A stretch of DNA of 64,000 nucleotides from Acidobacteriota bacterium (GCA_016125275.1 WGMB01000003.1:1777896-1841895); one strand, 5' to 3'. Positions 24,436 through 33,253 are shown, numbered from the stretch's first letter. Made by a program: numbers and translations. The notes: generated by a model from the letters alone, not told the origin.

Positions 24436-24921
24436 TCAGGGTTTCGGAGCCTCGTAGAGCGTAATGCTCTTGCGGCTCTCGAACGCCCAGCCGATCAGGT
24501 AGCCCAAGCCGGCGCTGACCGGAATCACGGCCGCGCGCTCGGCGCCGCCGCCATCGCCAACCATCGCCGCCGGCACTGCCAGCCCGCCCAGGATGGCCAT
24601 GCCGGTAACGCGGCCCGCCGTGCTCTTCTCTTGCGACCGGAGCCGCAGACGCTGCACATCCGCTCGATCCACAGTCACCGTGTCGGACTTCCGCTGGACG
24701 ACCACCCCGTCGCTGGAAACGCTCGCGACTTCGCCGCGGACCAGCCCGCCGCCGGAGAAGCGCTTGACGTCGACCTGCGCGCCCGGAGGCAGCGCCTCAG
24801 CCAGCGCCCAGTCGCCGGTTTGCGCGCAGAGCGCGATGGCTGACAGCATGACGGCGCGAAACATGCGCCGCCAGCCCGCGATTCTCACGACGTGACCCTC
24901 GACGATCGCTTGCAGGCTCAT
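24436..24921 (-). CDS. Exported glycine-rich small protein
   Basis: A 161-residue protein with a hydrophobic export segment at residues about 20-40 (MFRAVMLSAIALCAQ) after a 19-residue N-region. I chose the ATG at 24921 because GGGAGG stands 6 nt upstream, while the internal ATG that would give a shorter signal peptide lacks any ribosome-binding site. The mature part has a small beta domain (QVDVKRFSGGGLVRGEVASVSSDGVV), similar to the LSm-like fold seen in many exported acidobacterial proteins. A glycine/alanine-rich hydrophobic stretch follows (AILGGLAVPAAMVG). It probably inserts into or lies on a membrane. No partner known. Confidence 0.65.
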   Translation of the reverse strand: MSLQAIVEGHVVRIAGWRRMFRAVMLSAIALCAQTGDWALAEALPPGAQVDVKRFSGGGLVRGEVASVSSDGVVVQRKSDTVTVDRADVQRLRLRSQEKSTAGRVTGMAILGGLAVPAAMVGDGGGAERAAVIPVSAGLGYLIGWAFESRKSITLYEAPKP

Positions 24922-25019
24922 CTCGAACCTCCCGTAGCGTGAGTGTACGGCAAACAAGCCGGCCTCGCAGCCCAGAAATGCGGCCATTCCGATCCGGATC
25001 GAAGCGCAGCGCGCCCCGC

Positions 25020-26195
25020 TCACCGGCCCCCAAAGCCGATCGTCACGAGCGCCTGCACCTGATTCCGGCGGGTCATCCCGGGCGCATTGTCCGCGGGGGC
25101 GTCCTGGGCCCAGCGCACGTAGCGCAACGACGGCGTCACGAAGAAGCGGCCCCGCCGAAGCTCGACGCCCGCCCCCGCCACGACCCCGACCGTGGAAGGC
25201 CTGCTGCTGTTGCGGTTGCCCGACAGCCGAAACGTCGGCCCCGCAAACGCAATCGGCCGCGTCGGGCCCAGCTCGAAGCGGCGCTTCGCCAGCACCGGAG
25301 TCTCCCAGGTCAACACGGTCGCCCGGGCGCGCTCGCTCAGAATCAACGGGTGGTAGAGCGCGTCCGCCTCCACGCTCCATCGCGGGGAGACCCTGTACTC
25401 CACCGCGACGCCCGCCATTCGGGTGGTGAGCCCTGCGAAGCCGTTCTTCTCCGGAAAGCCCGCCGTGAGGGTCGTCCCTCCGATGAAGCCGACCGAGAAC
25501 GCCTCTGACGGAGGCTCCTTGGCGCCCAGCGACGCCGCAGGGAGATCCACGCCGAGCAGCACGCTGATCCTGTCGCGCCGGAACGGATAGGGGCTGCCGC
25601 CGGACGCCTCCTCCGGCGAGGCCGACCAGCGGGTGTACCGAACCGTGGGCTGCAATCGCAGCGGCCCCGCGCCGAACACCGTCCCCACGCCGCCGACGAT
25701 GCCGACCTTGCCGGGGTTGTCGTATCCGCCAAACGGCAGCAAGGCCGGCCCGCCCTCCAGAATCAGGTTGGCGCCGCCCAGCCGGAAGCGGCGCTTGGCG
25801 AGGATGGGGATCTCGATCATCAGCTCATCGAACCGGTCGACGAACTCCGAGACCAGCGGACCACCTGGCCGGCTCTCGATCGGCGGATCATAGCGGGCTG
25901 TATAGGTCCAGACCGGGCGGTGGAAGAGCACATCGGCTTCCAGCGCCCAGCGCTGCCCGAAATCCACCTGCACCTTGGGTCCGATCCGCGGCGTGAAGGA
26001 GCTCGACTCGCGGGAAATAGACACCGATCGCAGCGGCTCGGTCGATTCAAAGAACTGGTCGGGGCGAGACCGGAAGTCGTCGTTCAGGTACAGGCCGCCG
26101 ATCACGCCGAGGGAGAGCTCCTGGGCGGCGCCCGCGGAGCCCAAGACCAGGCAGGCTGACAGGGCGAAAGCCCGTGCGACCGAGGCGGTTGGCAT
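25020..26195 (-). CDS. Outer-membrane beta-barrel protein with duplicated halves
   Basis: A 391-residue exported protein. After a Sec signal (about 1-24, ending GSAGAAQ) the chain contains two homologous halves, about 25-215 and 225-391. Each has a GGL/GGT start, WALEADVLFH or WSVEADALYH, a PILAKRRFRLG or PVLAKRRFELG strand, a VGIVGGVGTVFG or VGVVAGAGVELR strand and a TVRYTRW or SLRYVRW strand. Alternating aromatic and polar residues and the OmpA/OMP_b-brl-type strand pattern suggest two 8-stranded barrels, or one 16-stranded barrel. The start at 26195 is the only one that gives a signal peptide. Confidence 0.78.
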   Translation of the reverse strand: MPTASVARAFALSACLVLGSAGAAQELSLGVIGGLYLNDDFRSRPDQFFESTEPLRSVSISRESSSFTPRIGPKVQVDFGQRWALEADVLFHRPVWTYTARYDPPIESRPGGPLVSEFVDRFDELMIEIPILAKRRFRLGGANLILEGGPALLPFGGYDNPGKVGIVGGVGTVFGAGPLRLQPTVRYTRWSASPEEASGGSPYPFRRDRISVLLGVDLPAASLGAKEPPSEAFSVGFIGGTTLTAGFPEKNGFAGLTTRMAGVAVEYRVSPRWSVEADALYHPLILSERARATVLTWETPVLAKRRFELGPTRPIAFAGPTFRLSGNRNSSRPSTVGVVAGAGVELRRGRFFVTPSLRYVRWAQDAPADNAPGMTRRNQVQALVTIGFGGR

Positions 26196-26269
26196 TGTCA
26201 GCCAACAACGCCTGGCCGGCCGAGATGGTTTCGGGACCGAACGATTCGGAGACCGGAACAGGCCGGCGC

Positions 26270-27748
26270 TCAGGCGCTCTTGCGGCGGAAGAACGGCGAC
26301 GCCAGCGAGACGACCGTGGCCAGCAGGAAGAACAGCACGATCGGCCGCGTCAGCGGGACCGTCCAGTCTCCCCGGCTCAAGATCAGCGCCCGCCGCAGGT
26401 TCGCCTCCATCATCGGCCCCAGAATCAGCCCCAGCACCAGCGGCCCCAGCGGAACGGTCGCCCTGCGCAGCAGAAAGCCGATCACGCCGGCGACGTACAT
26501 CGCCCACACGTCCACCACGGCGTTGTTGAGCGCATACGCCCCGACCGTGCCGAACAGCACGATGCCGGCCCACAGCCAGGGGTTGGGCACGCGCAGAACC
26601 CTCGCCAGCGGCCGAGCCCCCAGCAGTCCCAACAGGAACACCAGCACCGCCGCCAGGACCATCAGCAGCACCAGCGTGAAGACGAACGGCCGATTGTTCT
26701 GGAACAGCAGCGGACCGGGCTGAATGCCGTGGATCAGTAGCGCGCCGATCAGAATCGCCGACACGGCGTCGCCCGGAATGCCCAGCGTGAGCATCGTCGT
26801 CATGGCTCCGCCGATGGCCGCGTTGGCGGCGGCGACCGCCGACGACAGGCCTTCCAGCGAGCCCTTGCCGTAGATCTCCTTGTCGCGGGCCAGCCGGCGC
26901 GTCTGCTCCCAAGCGATCACCGAACCCACGTCGCCGCCGGCGGCCGGGATGGCGCCGACCAGCGTGCCGATGGCGGCGCCGGTGAACGCGGCCGGCGCGA
27001 TGCGGCGCGCCTCCTCGCCGGTGGGCGTGGTGCGGCCGAGCTTGGCGTCGGCCTGCGCGGTCTGCGTCCGGCCGGCCCCTTCGGAGATCTGCGTGAGGAC
27101 CTCGCTCAGGCCGAACAGGCCGATCATCACCGGGACGAAGGAGATGCCGTCGAGAAAGTCCGCAATGCCGAAGTTGAAGCGCGGATAGGCCGTCATGGGG
27201 TCCAGCCCGACGGTCGCCAGCGCCAGCCCCAGGCAGCCGGCCAGCAGCCCCTTCAGGACGTGCTTGCCGGATACGCCCGCCATCAGGCTGATGCCGAACA
27301 GCGCCAGTCCAAAGTACTCCGCCGGCCCGAAGCTGAGCGCGAAGGTGGCGATCGGAAACGCCGCCACGGCCAGAAACACGATGCTGACGAGTTGCCCGGC
27401 CAGGGACATCCAGGCGTTGAGGCCGAGCGCCAAGCCGGCCTGCCCCCGCTGCGAGAGCGCGTAGCCGTCCCAGGAGGTGGCGATCGAAGCCGGCGTGCCG
27501 GGGACGTTGATCAGGATGGCCGGAATGCCTCCGGCCGGGATGGCGCCGGCGTAGATGCCCAGCAGCATCGCCAGCCCCTGCTCGGCGGAGACCCAGAACG
27601 TCAGCGGCGTGAGCACCGCCACGCCCATCGTGGCGGTCAGGCCCGGCAAGGCCCCGAAGATTGCGCCCAGAACCACGCCGACGGCGAGAAAGCCGAGCGT
27701 CTGCAGCTCGAAGACGGCCCGCAGGGCTACCAGCAAATCCGGGGTCAT
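26270..27748 (-). CDS. tctA: Tripartite tricarboxylate transporter, large permease TctA
   Basis: A 492-residue polytopic permease of the TctA family with about 11-12 membrane segments. Family motifs are GALPGLTATMGVAVLTPLTFW near the N-terminus, IYAGAIPAGGIPAILINVPGTPASIATSWDG at about 65-95, and the second-half counterpart GAIPAAGGDVGSVIAWE. With TctB and the binding protein TctC it takes up carboxylates using the ion gradient. The ATG at 27748 overlaps the end of tctB as ATGA. This gene ends the HAD-enolase-tctCBA operon and is followed by a 74-bp gap before the barrel gene. Confidence 0.95.
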   Translation of the reverse strand: MTPDLLVALRAVFELQTLGFLAVGVVLGAIFGALPGLTATMGVAVLTPLTFWVSAEQGLAMLLGIYAGAIPAGGIPAILINVPGTPASIATSWDGYALSQRGQAGLALGLNAWMSLAGQLVSIVFLAVAAFPIATFALSFGPAEYFGLALFGISLMAGVSGKHVLKGLLAGCLGLALATVGLDPMTAYPRFNFGIADFLDGISFVPVMIGLFGLSEVLTQISEGAGRTQTAQADAKLGRTTPTGEEARRIAPAAFTGAAIGTLVGAIPAAGGDVGSVIAWEQTRRLARDKEIYGKGSLEGLSSAVAAANAAIGGAMTTMLTLGIPGDAVSAILIGALLIHGIQPGPLLFQNNRPFVFTLVLLMVLAAVLVFLLGLLGARPLARVLRVPNPWLWAGIVLFGTVGAYALNNAVVDVWAMYVAGVIGFLLRRATVPLGPLVLGLILGPMMEANLRRALILSRGDWTVPLTRPIVLFFLLATVVSLASPFFRRKSA

Positions 27749-28155
27749 TCCAAAGACACTCGCAGCCCGTATTGGAAGGCCAGCACCACGGCCGCCGTCA
27801 GCGTGGCGGAAACGCCCAGCCCGGCCCGCCAGCTCTCGCCCAGCAGCCGCAGCAGCAGCGCCAGGAAGACGACCGTCCGCAGCGCGAACCAGCCCGAGCC
27901 CCACAGCAGCAGGTAGACCAGGGTCAGCCCGGCGACCAGCGCCGGACGGCTCCAGCGGATGGGTTCCTTGGCCTTCTCCGGGGATGTTTTCAGGATCAGG
28001 GGAGCGGCCAGCAGCAGCATCGCAACGCCGATCCAGAACGGGAAGAAACCCGCCCCGGGCTGCTTGCCGATGCCGGCCGGCAACGCCTTGGCGCCCGCCA
28101 TCAGAGCGGCGGCGAAGGCGGCGAAGACGAGCCCGACGATGCGGTCCGCGCTCAT
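27745..28155 (-). CDS. tctB: Tripartite tricarboxylate transporter, small permease TctB
   Basis: A 136-residue, four-helix membrane protein, the small subunit of the tripartite tricarboxylate transporter. Typical features are the N-terminal RIVGLVFAAFAAALM helix, the short GAGFFPFWIGVAML segment and two C-terminal helices. Its start was set at the ATG at 28155, which overlaps the stop of tctC (28152-28155), while its own stop overlaps the tctA start. The complete chain of overlaps supports translational coupling of tctC, tctB and tctA. Confidence 0.93.
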   Translation of the reverse strand: MSADRIVGLVFAAFAAALMAGAKALPAGIGKQPGAGFFPFWIGVAMLLLAAPLILKTSPEKAKEPIRWSRPALVAGLTLVYLLLWGSGWFALRTVVFLALLLRLLGESWRAGLGVSATLTAAVVLAFQYGLRVSLE

Positions 28156-29102
28156 CGCTCCATCCTCAGCAATTGCGGCAGCTCCCCCGCGAAGAAGTCG
28201 CTTTGCTCGAGCGCGAAGGTCCGGAAGGCGTCGCGGTCCAGATAGACCGGCGTCATGCCGCGTTCGAGGCAGAGCTCCTTCCACTCCTCGCTGTCAAAGG
28301 CCTGCTTGAAGGCGCCGGCCAGCTTGGCCACGCGGTCGTCCGGCACGCCCTTGGGCCCGAAGAAGCCGCTCCACGCCGGCGCGCCGAACTCGTAGCCCAG
28401 CTCATGCGTGGTGGGCGTATCGGGGAACACCGAGCTGCGCGCCTCGTCGAACACAGCCAGCGGGCGCAGCTTGCCCGACTGCACGTGGGCGACCACCTCG
28501 CCGACCCCCGCGATGGCCGCATCGACGTGCCCGCCCAGCAGCGAGACCAGCGCGGGCGAGCTGCCGCCGTAGGGCAGGTGCGTAAAGCGTACGCCCGTGC
28601 GCTGCTCCAGCAGAAGGGTATTGAAGTGCCAGATCGAACCGGTGCCGGAGTTCGAGAAGATCAGCCCGCCGGGGTCCTTGCGCGCGGCGTCGAGCAGCTC
28701 GTCGAGCGACTGCCAGGGGGCGTCGGTGCGAACGACCAGCGCGGGCGGCGTCTTGGAGACCATGCAGATCAGAGCCATGTCGTCGGGGCCCACGTCGGCA
28801 AAGCCCAGCGAGCGAACGGTGGCGATCTCCACCGGAGCGTGCCCGATGGTGTAGCCGTCAGGAGGCCGCCGCACGGTGAAGGCGAAAGCAAGCGCGCCGC
28901 TTGCGCCGGGCTTGTTCTCGCAGACCACGGGAACGCCCAGAGGCCCTTCGGCCAGACTGGCCATCACCCGCGAGACCGTGTCCGAGGTGCCGCCCGGCGC
29001 GGCTTGCACGATCAGGCGAATCTCTTTGGAAGGGTACGGCCCGTCGGCGGTGGAACAGCCGGCGAGCAACAGGAGCGCCGGCAGCAGGGCCCGGGCGAAC
29101 AT
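28152..29102 (-). CDS. tctC: Tripartite tricarboxylate transporter, binding lipoprotein TctC
   Basis: A 316-residue extracytoplasmic solute receptor of the Bug/TctC family. The N-terminus MFARALLPALLLLAGCS has a lipobox with Cys16, so the receptor is membrane-tethered, whereas many Bug proteins are free in the periplasm. Family motifs are YPSKEIRLIVQAAPGGTSD, then ENKPGASGALA and LPYGGSSPALVSLLGGHVD. The ligand is a small carboxylate, and the neighbouring enolase-superfamily enzyme suggests a sugar acid or hydroxy acid. It is 46 bp downstream of that gene, in the same operon. The frame extends upstream, but the lipoprotein start at 29102 fits best. Confidence 0.93.
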   Translation of the reverse strand: MFARALLPALLLLAGCSTADGPYPSKEIRLIVQAAPGGTSDTVSRVMASLAEGPLGVPVVCENKPGASGALAFAFTVRRPPDGYTIGHAPVEIATVRSLGFADVGPDDMALICMVSKTPPALVVRTDAPWQSLDELLDAARKDPGGLIFSNSGTGSIWHFNTLLLEQRTGVRFTHLPYGGSSPALVSLLGGHVDAAIAGVGEVVAHVQSGKLRPLAVFDEARSSVFPDTPTTHELGYEFGAPAWSGFFGPKGVPDDRVAKLAGAFKQAFDSEEWKELCLERGMTPVYLDRDAFRTFALEQSDFFAGELPQLLRMER

Positions 29103-29148
29103 TCTCGATAGGATAGCGCGGCGGCGCGGGCGCGTGAGCCGAGCCGCC

Positions 29149-30237
29149 CTAAGCTCCCAGCGCCTCCAGCTTCGCCCAGTCCAGGCGCACGCCGTGCCCC
29201 GGCCGTTCCGGCGCCACGGCCTGCCCGTCCTCAATCGTCAGCGGCCCGTCGAGCAGAAACCGCTCCAACCCAAAGCCGTGCCATTCCAGGTACGACGCGT
29301 TGGGCGAGGCCGCCAGCAGGTGCACGTGCAGGTCGTGTACGCCGTGCGTCGTCACCGGGCGCTTGTAGTCGTAGGCCATCCGCTGGACCTGCCGCCAGGC
29401 GGTCACGCCGCCCATCGTCGCCAAGTCCGGCTGGGGATAGTCCGCGGCGCCGAAGCCCAGAAGCCGCGAGAACTCTTCCACGCTGTGCAGGTTCTCGCCG
29501 GTCGCAATCGCCGGCCCGTCCTCGCACACCAGCTCGGCGTGGCCCTCGAAGTCGCCAGGGTCGAGCGGCTCCTCCAGCCACACCAGGTCAAACTCCGCAA
29601 ACGCCTGCGAACGCCGGATCGCCTCGTCCAGCTCCCAGGCCATGTTCGCGTCGACCATCAGCGGAAACCCCTCGCCCAGCAGCTCCCGCATCGCCCGGAT
29701 GCGCTCGACGTCTTCCGCCAAACGCTCCCGGCCGACCTTCATCTTGATCGCCCGAAAGCCCGCGTCGAGCGTCTGCCGCGCCTGCTCCAGCAGCTCCTCC
29801 AGCGGCAGATCCAAATCGATGCCGCCGGCGTAGACGTCCACCCGGGGGTCCTTGCCGCCCAGAAAACGCCACAGCGGCTGCTCGGCGCGCCGGGCGGCCA
29901 AGTCCCACAACGCCACATCGACGGCCGCGATGGCGAACGACGCCGCGCCGCCGCGCCCCACCCAGTGCAGCCGATGCTGCATGGCTTCCCACACGGCCTC
30001 GATGTCGGAGCAGTCGCTGCCCAGCAGCGCCGGCGCCAGGTCGTCGCGCACCATCGCGTGGACGGCGGTCCCGCCCCGACCCACCGTGTAGGTGTAGCCC
30101 AGGCCTTCCAGCCCCTTGTCGTCGCGCAGCCGGCAGACGACGAGCTCGAAGTCCGTCATCGCGCCGTGCGTCGCGTCCGAGACGGGCGCGGGCAAGGGCA
30201 CGCGGTAGTAGGCGGCGTCCGCCGACTCGATGTACAT
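29149..30237 (-). CDS. Mandelate racemase/muconate-lactonising enzyme family (enolase superfamily)
   Basis: A 362-residue enolase-superfamily enzyme. The active-site pattern of the mandelate-racemase subgroup is complete: the KxK base K165/K167 (IKMKVG), metal ligands D196 (VDAN), E222 (LEEP) and E248 (GENL), the Asp271-His298 dyad (QPDLATMGG and THGVHD) and E318 (LEWH). Such enzymes abstract the proton alpha to a carboxylate, typically dehydrating sugar acids (galactarate, gluconate, rhamnonate) or racemising. Context with a tripartite carboxylate transporter and HAD hydrolase supports a carboxylic-acid catabolic operon. Exact substrate unknown. Confidence 0.93.
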   Translation of the reverse strand: MYIESADAAYYRVPLPAPVSDATHGAMTDFELVVCRLRDDKGLEGLGYTYTVGRGGTAVHAMVRDDLAPALLGSDCSDIEAVWEAMQHRLHWVGRGGAASFAIAAVDVALWDLAARRAEQPLWRFLGGKDPRVDVYAGGIDLDLPLEELLEQARQTLDAGFRAIKMKVGRERLAEDVERIRAMRELLGEGFPLMVDANMAWELDEAIRRSQAFAEFDLVWLEEPLDPGDFEGHAELVCEDGPAIATGENLHSVEEFSRLLGFGAADYPQPDLATMGGVTAWRQVQRMAYDYKRPVTTHGVHDLHVHLLAASPNASYLEWHGFGLERFLLDGPLTIEDGQAVAPERPGHGVRLDWAKLEALGA

Positions 30238-30246
30238 GAATCTCCT

Positions 30247-30915
30247 CTACGGGCGGTCCGTGCGGAGGATCGCTTCGGCCACCTCGATGAGGTCGCGGCC
30301 CACGATGTCCACCGGCTCGTCCAGCTTTCCCAAAATTCTGTGCGGACGCGCCACGAAGGCCGCCCGGCAACCGGCGCGGACGGCTCCGGTGGTGTCCCAG
30401 TTGTGGGCGGCGATCAGCCGCAGCTCGCCCGGCTCCACACCCAGCCGGCCGGCGGCCATGCGGTAGACCTCCGGGTGCGGCTTGAACTTGCGCACCTCGT
30501 CCACGGACAAGGCCGCCTCGAAGAAGCCTCGGATGCCGGCATGCGCCAACTGGGCGTGCAGCGTGCGGTAGGGCGAGTTGGTGAGCGCGACCAGCCGAAA
30601 CCCGGCTTCGCGCAGCATCTCGAGCGCCGGCTCGACGTCCGGGTGGGGCTCGAGCTCGCGCATCTGGCCCAGCGTCGCCACGGCGTCTTCCTCGCTCAGT
30701 TCCACGTCGTGCCGACGGGCCGTCAGCTCGAGCGCTTCCCGCGCCAGGGTCGAGAAGTCCTGATAGCGGTCGGTGACGGTGGCGACCATCGCCGACTGCA
30801 ACAGTTGCGAGAACCACTCGCTCAGCACCGCGGCGTCATCGAAGATGCGCTCGAAGTGCGGATCGAGGCTCGACAAGTCGAGCATGGTTTCGTTCACGTC
30901 GAAAGCGAGGATCAT
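30247..30915 (-). CDS. HAD-superfamily hydrolase, haloacid-dehalogenase type II-like
   Basis: A 222-residue HAD hydrolase. Motif I is FDVNETMLD with nucleophile Asp6 and Thr10, motif II is LTNSP, motif III Lys is in KFKPHPEVY, and motif IV is AAHNWDTTG. Overall it follows the L-2-haloacid dehalogenase (type II) group. However, the position that aligns with the halide/substrate-binding Arg of L-DEX (WRxKQL) reads WFSQLL, so Arg is replaced by Phe. True dehalogenase activity is therefore doubtful, and a different phosphatase-like or dehalogenase-like substrate is likely. First gene of the operon, 9 bp before the enolase-family gene. Confidence 0.88.
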   Translation of the reverse strand: MILAFDVNETMLDLSSLDPHFERIFDDAAVLSEWFSQLLQSAMVATVTDRYQDFSTLAREALELTARRHDVELSEEDAVATLGQMRELEPHPDVEPALEMLREAGFRLVALTNSPYRTLHAQLAHAGIRGFFEAALSVDEVRKFKPHPEVYRMAAGRLGVEPGELRLIAAHNWDTTGAVRAGCRAAFVARPHRILGKLDEPVDIVGRDLIEVAEAILRTDRP

Positions 30916-31006
30916 CGCCGCGCTCGCACGGCCCGCTCGCCGCCGGTTCCCCAACGCGACGACGCGGGCGCTGCCGCGCCCGCGATTGTACCGAATCGGC
31001 TGGATG

Positions 31007-31909
31007 CTAGAGAGTCTTCGGGAAGGGGTCCAGGCCTTCTTGGCGGAGGCGGCTGGACCAGGCGTCGAGCTGGTGACGGTCCGCCGCCGGTCCTACCAGC
31101 ACCCGCACCAGGTTGTCGTCGCCGGGCTCGCGCAGCCGGACGGGAAAACCTTCGCTCTCCAGCCGGCGGCTCAGCTCGTCCGCGGCTCTGCGCGACCGCA
31201 AGGCGGAAACCTGCAGGTGCAACCCGGAGGCCGGCCCGGCTTGGGCGACCGCCGGGGCCTCGACCGCCGGCCCCTCGACCGCCGGCTTCGGCTCGGCCGG
31301 AAGCTGCGGCGCGGGCGCCGGCTCCGCAGCGGCGACCGGCGTCGTTTCGATTGCGGGCTCCGCGACCTGGGCCGTGCGCTCGGAGGCCTCCGCTACGCCG
31401 AATCCCGGCGCTTCCATCGAGCCCGAACCCACGGAATGGCCGGTGCTGTAGCCGATGATGAGCGCCCCAATCAGCGCCAGAAACACGCCCGAGGCCAGCA
31501 GAGGCGGGGCGGCCACGCGCCAGCCGCCGTCAGACATGTGGACCGCCTCGGCCGCGACGGCGGGCTTGGGAGCCGCCGCCAAGGGGGCGAGAAGCGGCGC
31601 CGCGGGCTCCGGAGCAAAGGAGGGCGTTACCGGAGCGGGCGGCGCCGCGAGGGAGAGGTCGTCGCTGGGATCCTTCAACGCGCCCTCGAGCTGATCCACG
31701 GCCTGTTCGAGCTTGACGACGGCCGACTGCGCCCGGATCGACGACTTCGCAACCGGTCTGCGTCGGCGCGGCTTCGGGGCGGCCAGAGCCGTCGCGTCCT
31801 TGGGTTCGGCGGCCGCCTTGGTCCTGCGGCGGGGCGCTTTGGGCTTCGCTGCGGGGGCTTCCGGGGTCGCCGTGACTTCCTCGACGGGGGCGGGTTTCTT
31901 CTGCGGCAT
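31007..31909 (-). CDS. Membrane protein with C-terminal SPOR domain
   Basis: A 300-residue bitopic protein. The cytoplasmic part is Ala/Pro/Lys-rich and basic (KAPRRRTKAAAEP), followed by one transmembrane helix at about residues 133-153 (LLASGVFLALIGALIIGY). A long Pro/Ala/Glu-rich periplasmic spacer leads to a SPOR domain in the last 75 residues (LHLQVSALRSRRAADELSRRLESEG, then VRVLVGPAADRHQ). SPOR domains bind denuded septal peptidoglycan, so a cell-division or envelope role is likely. An earlier GTG-initiated frame (31990) and an ATG at 31924 are alternatives, but none has a good ribosome-binding site. Confidence 0.82.
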   Translation of the reverse strand: MPQKKPAPVEEVTATPEAPAAKPKAPRRRTKAAAEPKDATALAAPKPRRRRPVAKSSIRAQSAVVKLEQAVDQLEGALKDPSDDLSLAAPPAPVTPSFAPEPAAPLLAPLAAAPKPAVAAEAVHMSDGGWRVAAPPLLASGVFLALIGALIIGYSTGHSVGSGSMEAPGFGVAEASERTAQVAEPAIETTPVAAAEPAPAPQLPAEPKPAVEGPAVEAPAVAQAGPASGLHLQVSALRSRRAADELSRRLESEGFPVRLREPGDDNLVRVLVGPAADRHQLDAWSSRLRQEGLDPFPKTL

Positions 31910-32047
31910 ATATCTGCACGCCATGCAGGCGTATGCCAATCGTACGGGCGTGGGGAAAGGGCATCCATCCGAGGATTGCTCGATTTCCACAGGCCGCTCG
32001 CCTGCCGATCCCCGTAAAGGTACTAAGGTGTTGGGCGGAGGGAGTCG

Positions 32048-33253
32048 TCAGCCCCGCAACGGAATTCTGAGGGTCACGGTGGAGCCCTCGCCGGGCTGAC
32101 TCTCGATCTCGATCGAGCCGCCGTGCTCGTCGAGCACCTGCTTGACGATCGCCATGCCCAGGCCTGCGCCCACGCGAACGCCCTTGGTGGTAAAGCCCGG
32201 GTCGAAGACCCTCTGGCGCAGTGCCTCGTCGATGCCGACGCCCGTGTCGGTGACGCTCACCACGGCAACGCCGTCCTCGGCCCGGGCCGCCACCCGCAAG
32301 GCGCCTTCGCCTTCGATCGCCTCCACGGCGTTGAGCAGAACGTTCATGAAGACCTGATTGAGGTCTCCGTGGCGCGCACGAACCGGCGGCAGCGGCGCGA
32401 AGTCGGTCTCCACCCGGACCCGCTGGGCGGTCTGCGGTTCGATCAGCGCCAGCGCCGAGCGCAATCCGTCGAGCAGATCGGCCTCGCCCTCGGCCCCGAA
32501 ATCGACGCGGCTGAAGGTCCGTAAGCTGCCGATGGTGCGAGAAAGCTGTTCCACAGCCTGCTCGCTGGCGCGGGTGACGTCGTCGAGCACAGCGCCCAGG
32601 CGCTCGGCAGCCTCGCTGTCGGCGGCCAACCGCCGAGCCAGGCTCAGCGCCGTCTGGTTGGCGCTGCGCAGCGCTCCCAGCGGGGTATTGATCTGGTGCA
32701 CGACGCCGGCGGTGAGTTGCGCGAGCGCGGCAACTTTGGCGGCCTGCAGCAGTTCGGCCTGCTTGCGCTCGATCTCCGCGGTCCGCTCGCGCACCTGCTG
32801 CTCGAGCGTGCGGTTGTACTCCTTCAGGCGCGCCCGCAGCTTGCGGGCCTCGGTCACATCGCGCATCACCGCCAGCGCAAAGGAGCCGTCGGCGATCTCG
32901 ATCGGCCCGACGCTGATCTCGACCGGAAACTCCTCGCCGCTCTTGCGCCGGGCCGTCAGCTCCAGCTCCTCGCCGTGCCGAAAGCGGCTCGGTCCCAGCA
33001 CCACCTGCGGCGACGCGAAATACTGCTGCACCAGCCGGGGGTGATCCGGCCGGTAGCGCTGCGGCATCAGGTCTTCCACGGGCCGCCCCTGCAGCTCGCC
33101 TTCGGACCAGCCGAAGACGCGCTCGGCGACCTCGTTGGAGGCCGCAATCCGGCCGGACCGGTCGACCAGAATCACGGCGTCAGGGATCGTTTCGAGCACC
33201 GCCCGAAACGTCCTGTCCTCGAGATGCAGATCGGAGAGCGGCAAAGCGGCCAT
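32048..33253 (-). CDS. Soluble PAS-domain sensor histidine kinase
   Basis: A 401-residue orphan kinase without membrane segments. One PAS domain (about 15-140) has the hallmark PDAVILVDRSGRI and the RKSGEEFPVEISVG loop, with no obvious haem or flavin cysteine. A coiled coil (about 140-175) leads to a dimerisation/H-box with phospho-accepting His186 (VVHQINTPLGAL). The catalytic ATPase domain has an N-box (NVLLNAVEAIEG), G1 (DTGVGID) and G2 (GAGLGMAIVKQVLDEHGG). The H-box with QINTPLG is typical of the NtrB/HWE-like 'PAS-HisKA-HATPase' group. No response regulator is adjacent. A GTG three bases earlier could also serve as start. Confidence 0.92.
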   Translation of the reverse strand: MAALPLSDLHLEDRTFRAVLETIPDAVILVDRSGRIAASNEVAERVFGWSEGELQGRPVEDLMPQRYRPDHPRLVQQYFASPQVVLGPSRFRHGEELELTARRKSGEEFPVEISVGPIEIADGSFALAVMRDVTEARKLRARLKEYNRTLEQQVRERTAEIERKQAELLQAAKVAALAQLTAGVVHQINTPLGALRSANQTALSLARRLAADSEAAERLGAVLDDVTRASEQAVEQLSRTIGSLRTFSRVDFGAEGEADLLDGLRSALALIEPQTAQRVRVETDFAPLPPVRARHGDLNQVFMNVLLNAVEAIEGEGALRVAARAEDGVAVVSVTDTGVGIDEALRQRVFDPGFTTKGVRVGAGLGMAIVKQVLDEHGGSIEIESQPGEGSTVTLRIPLRG

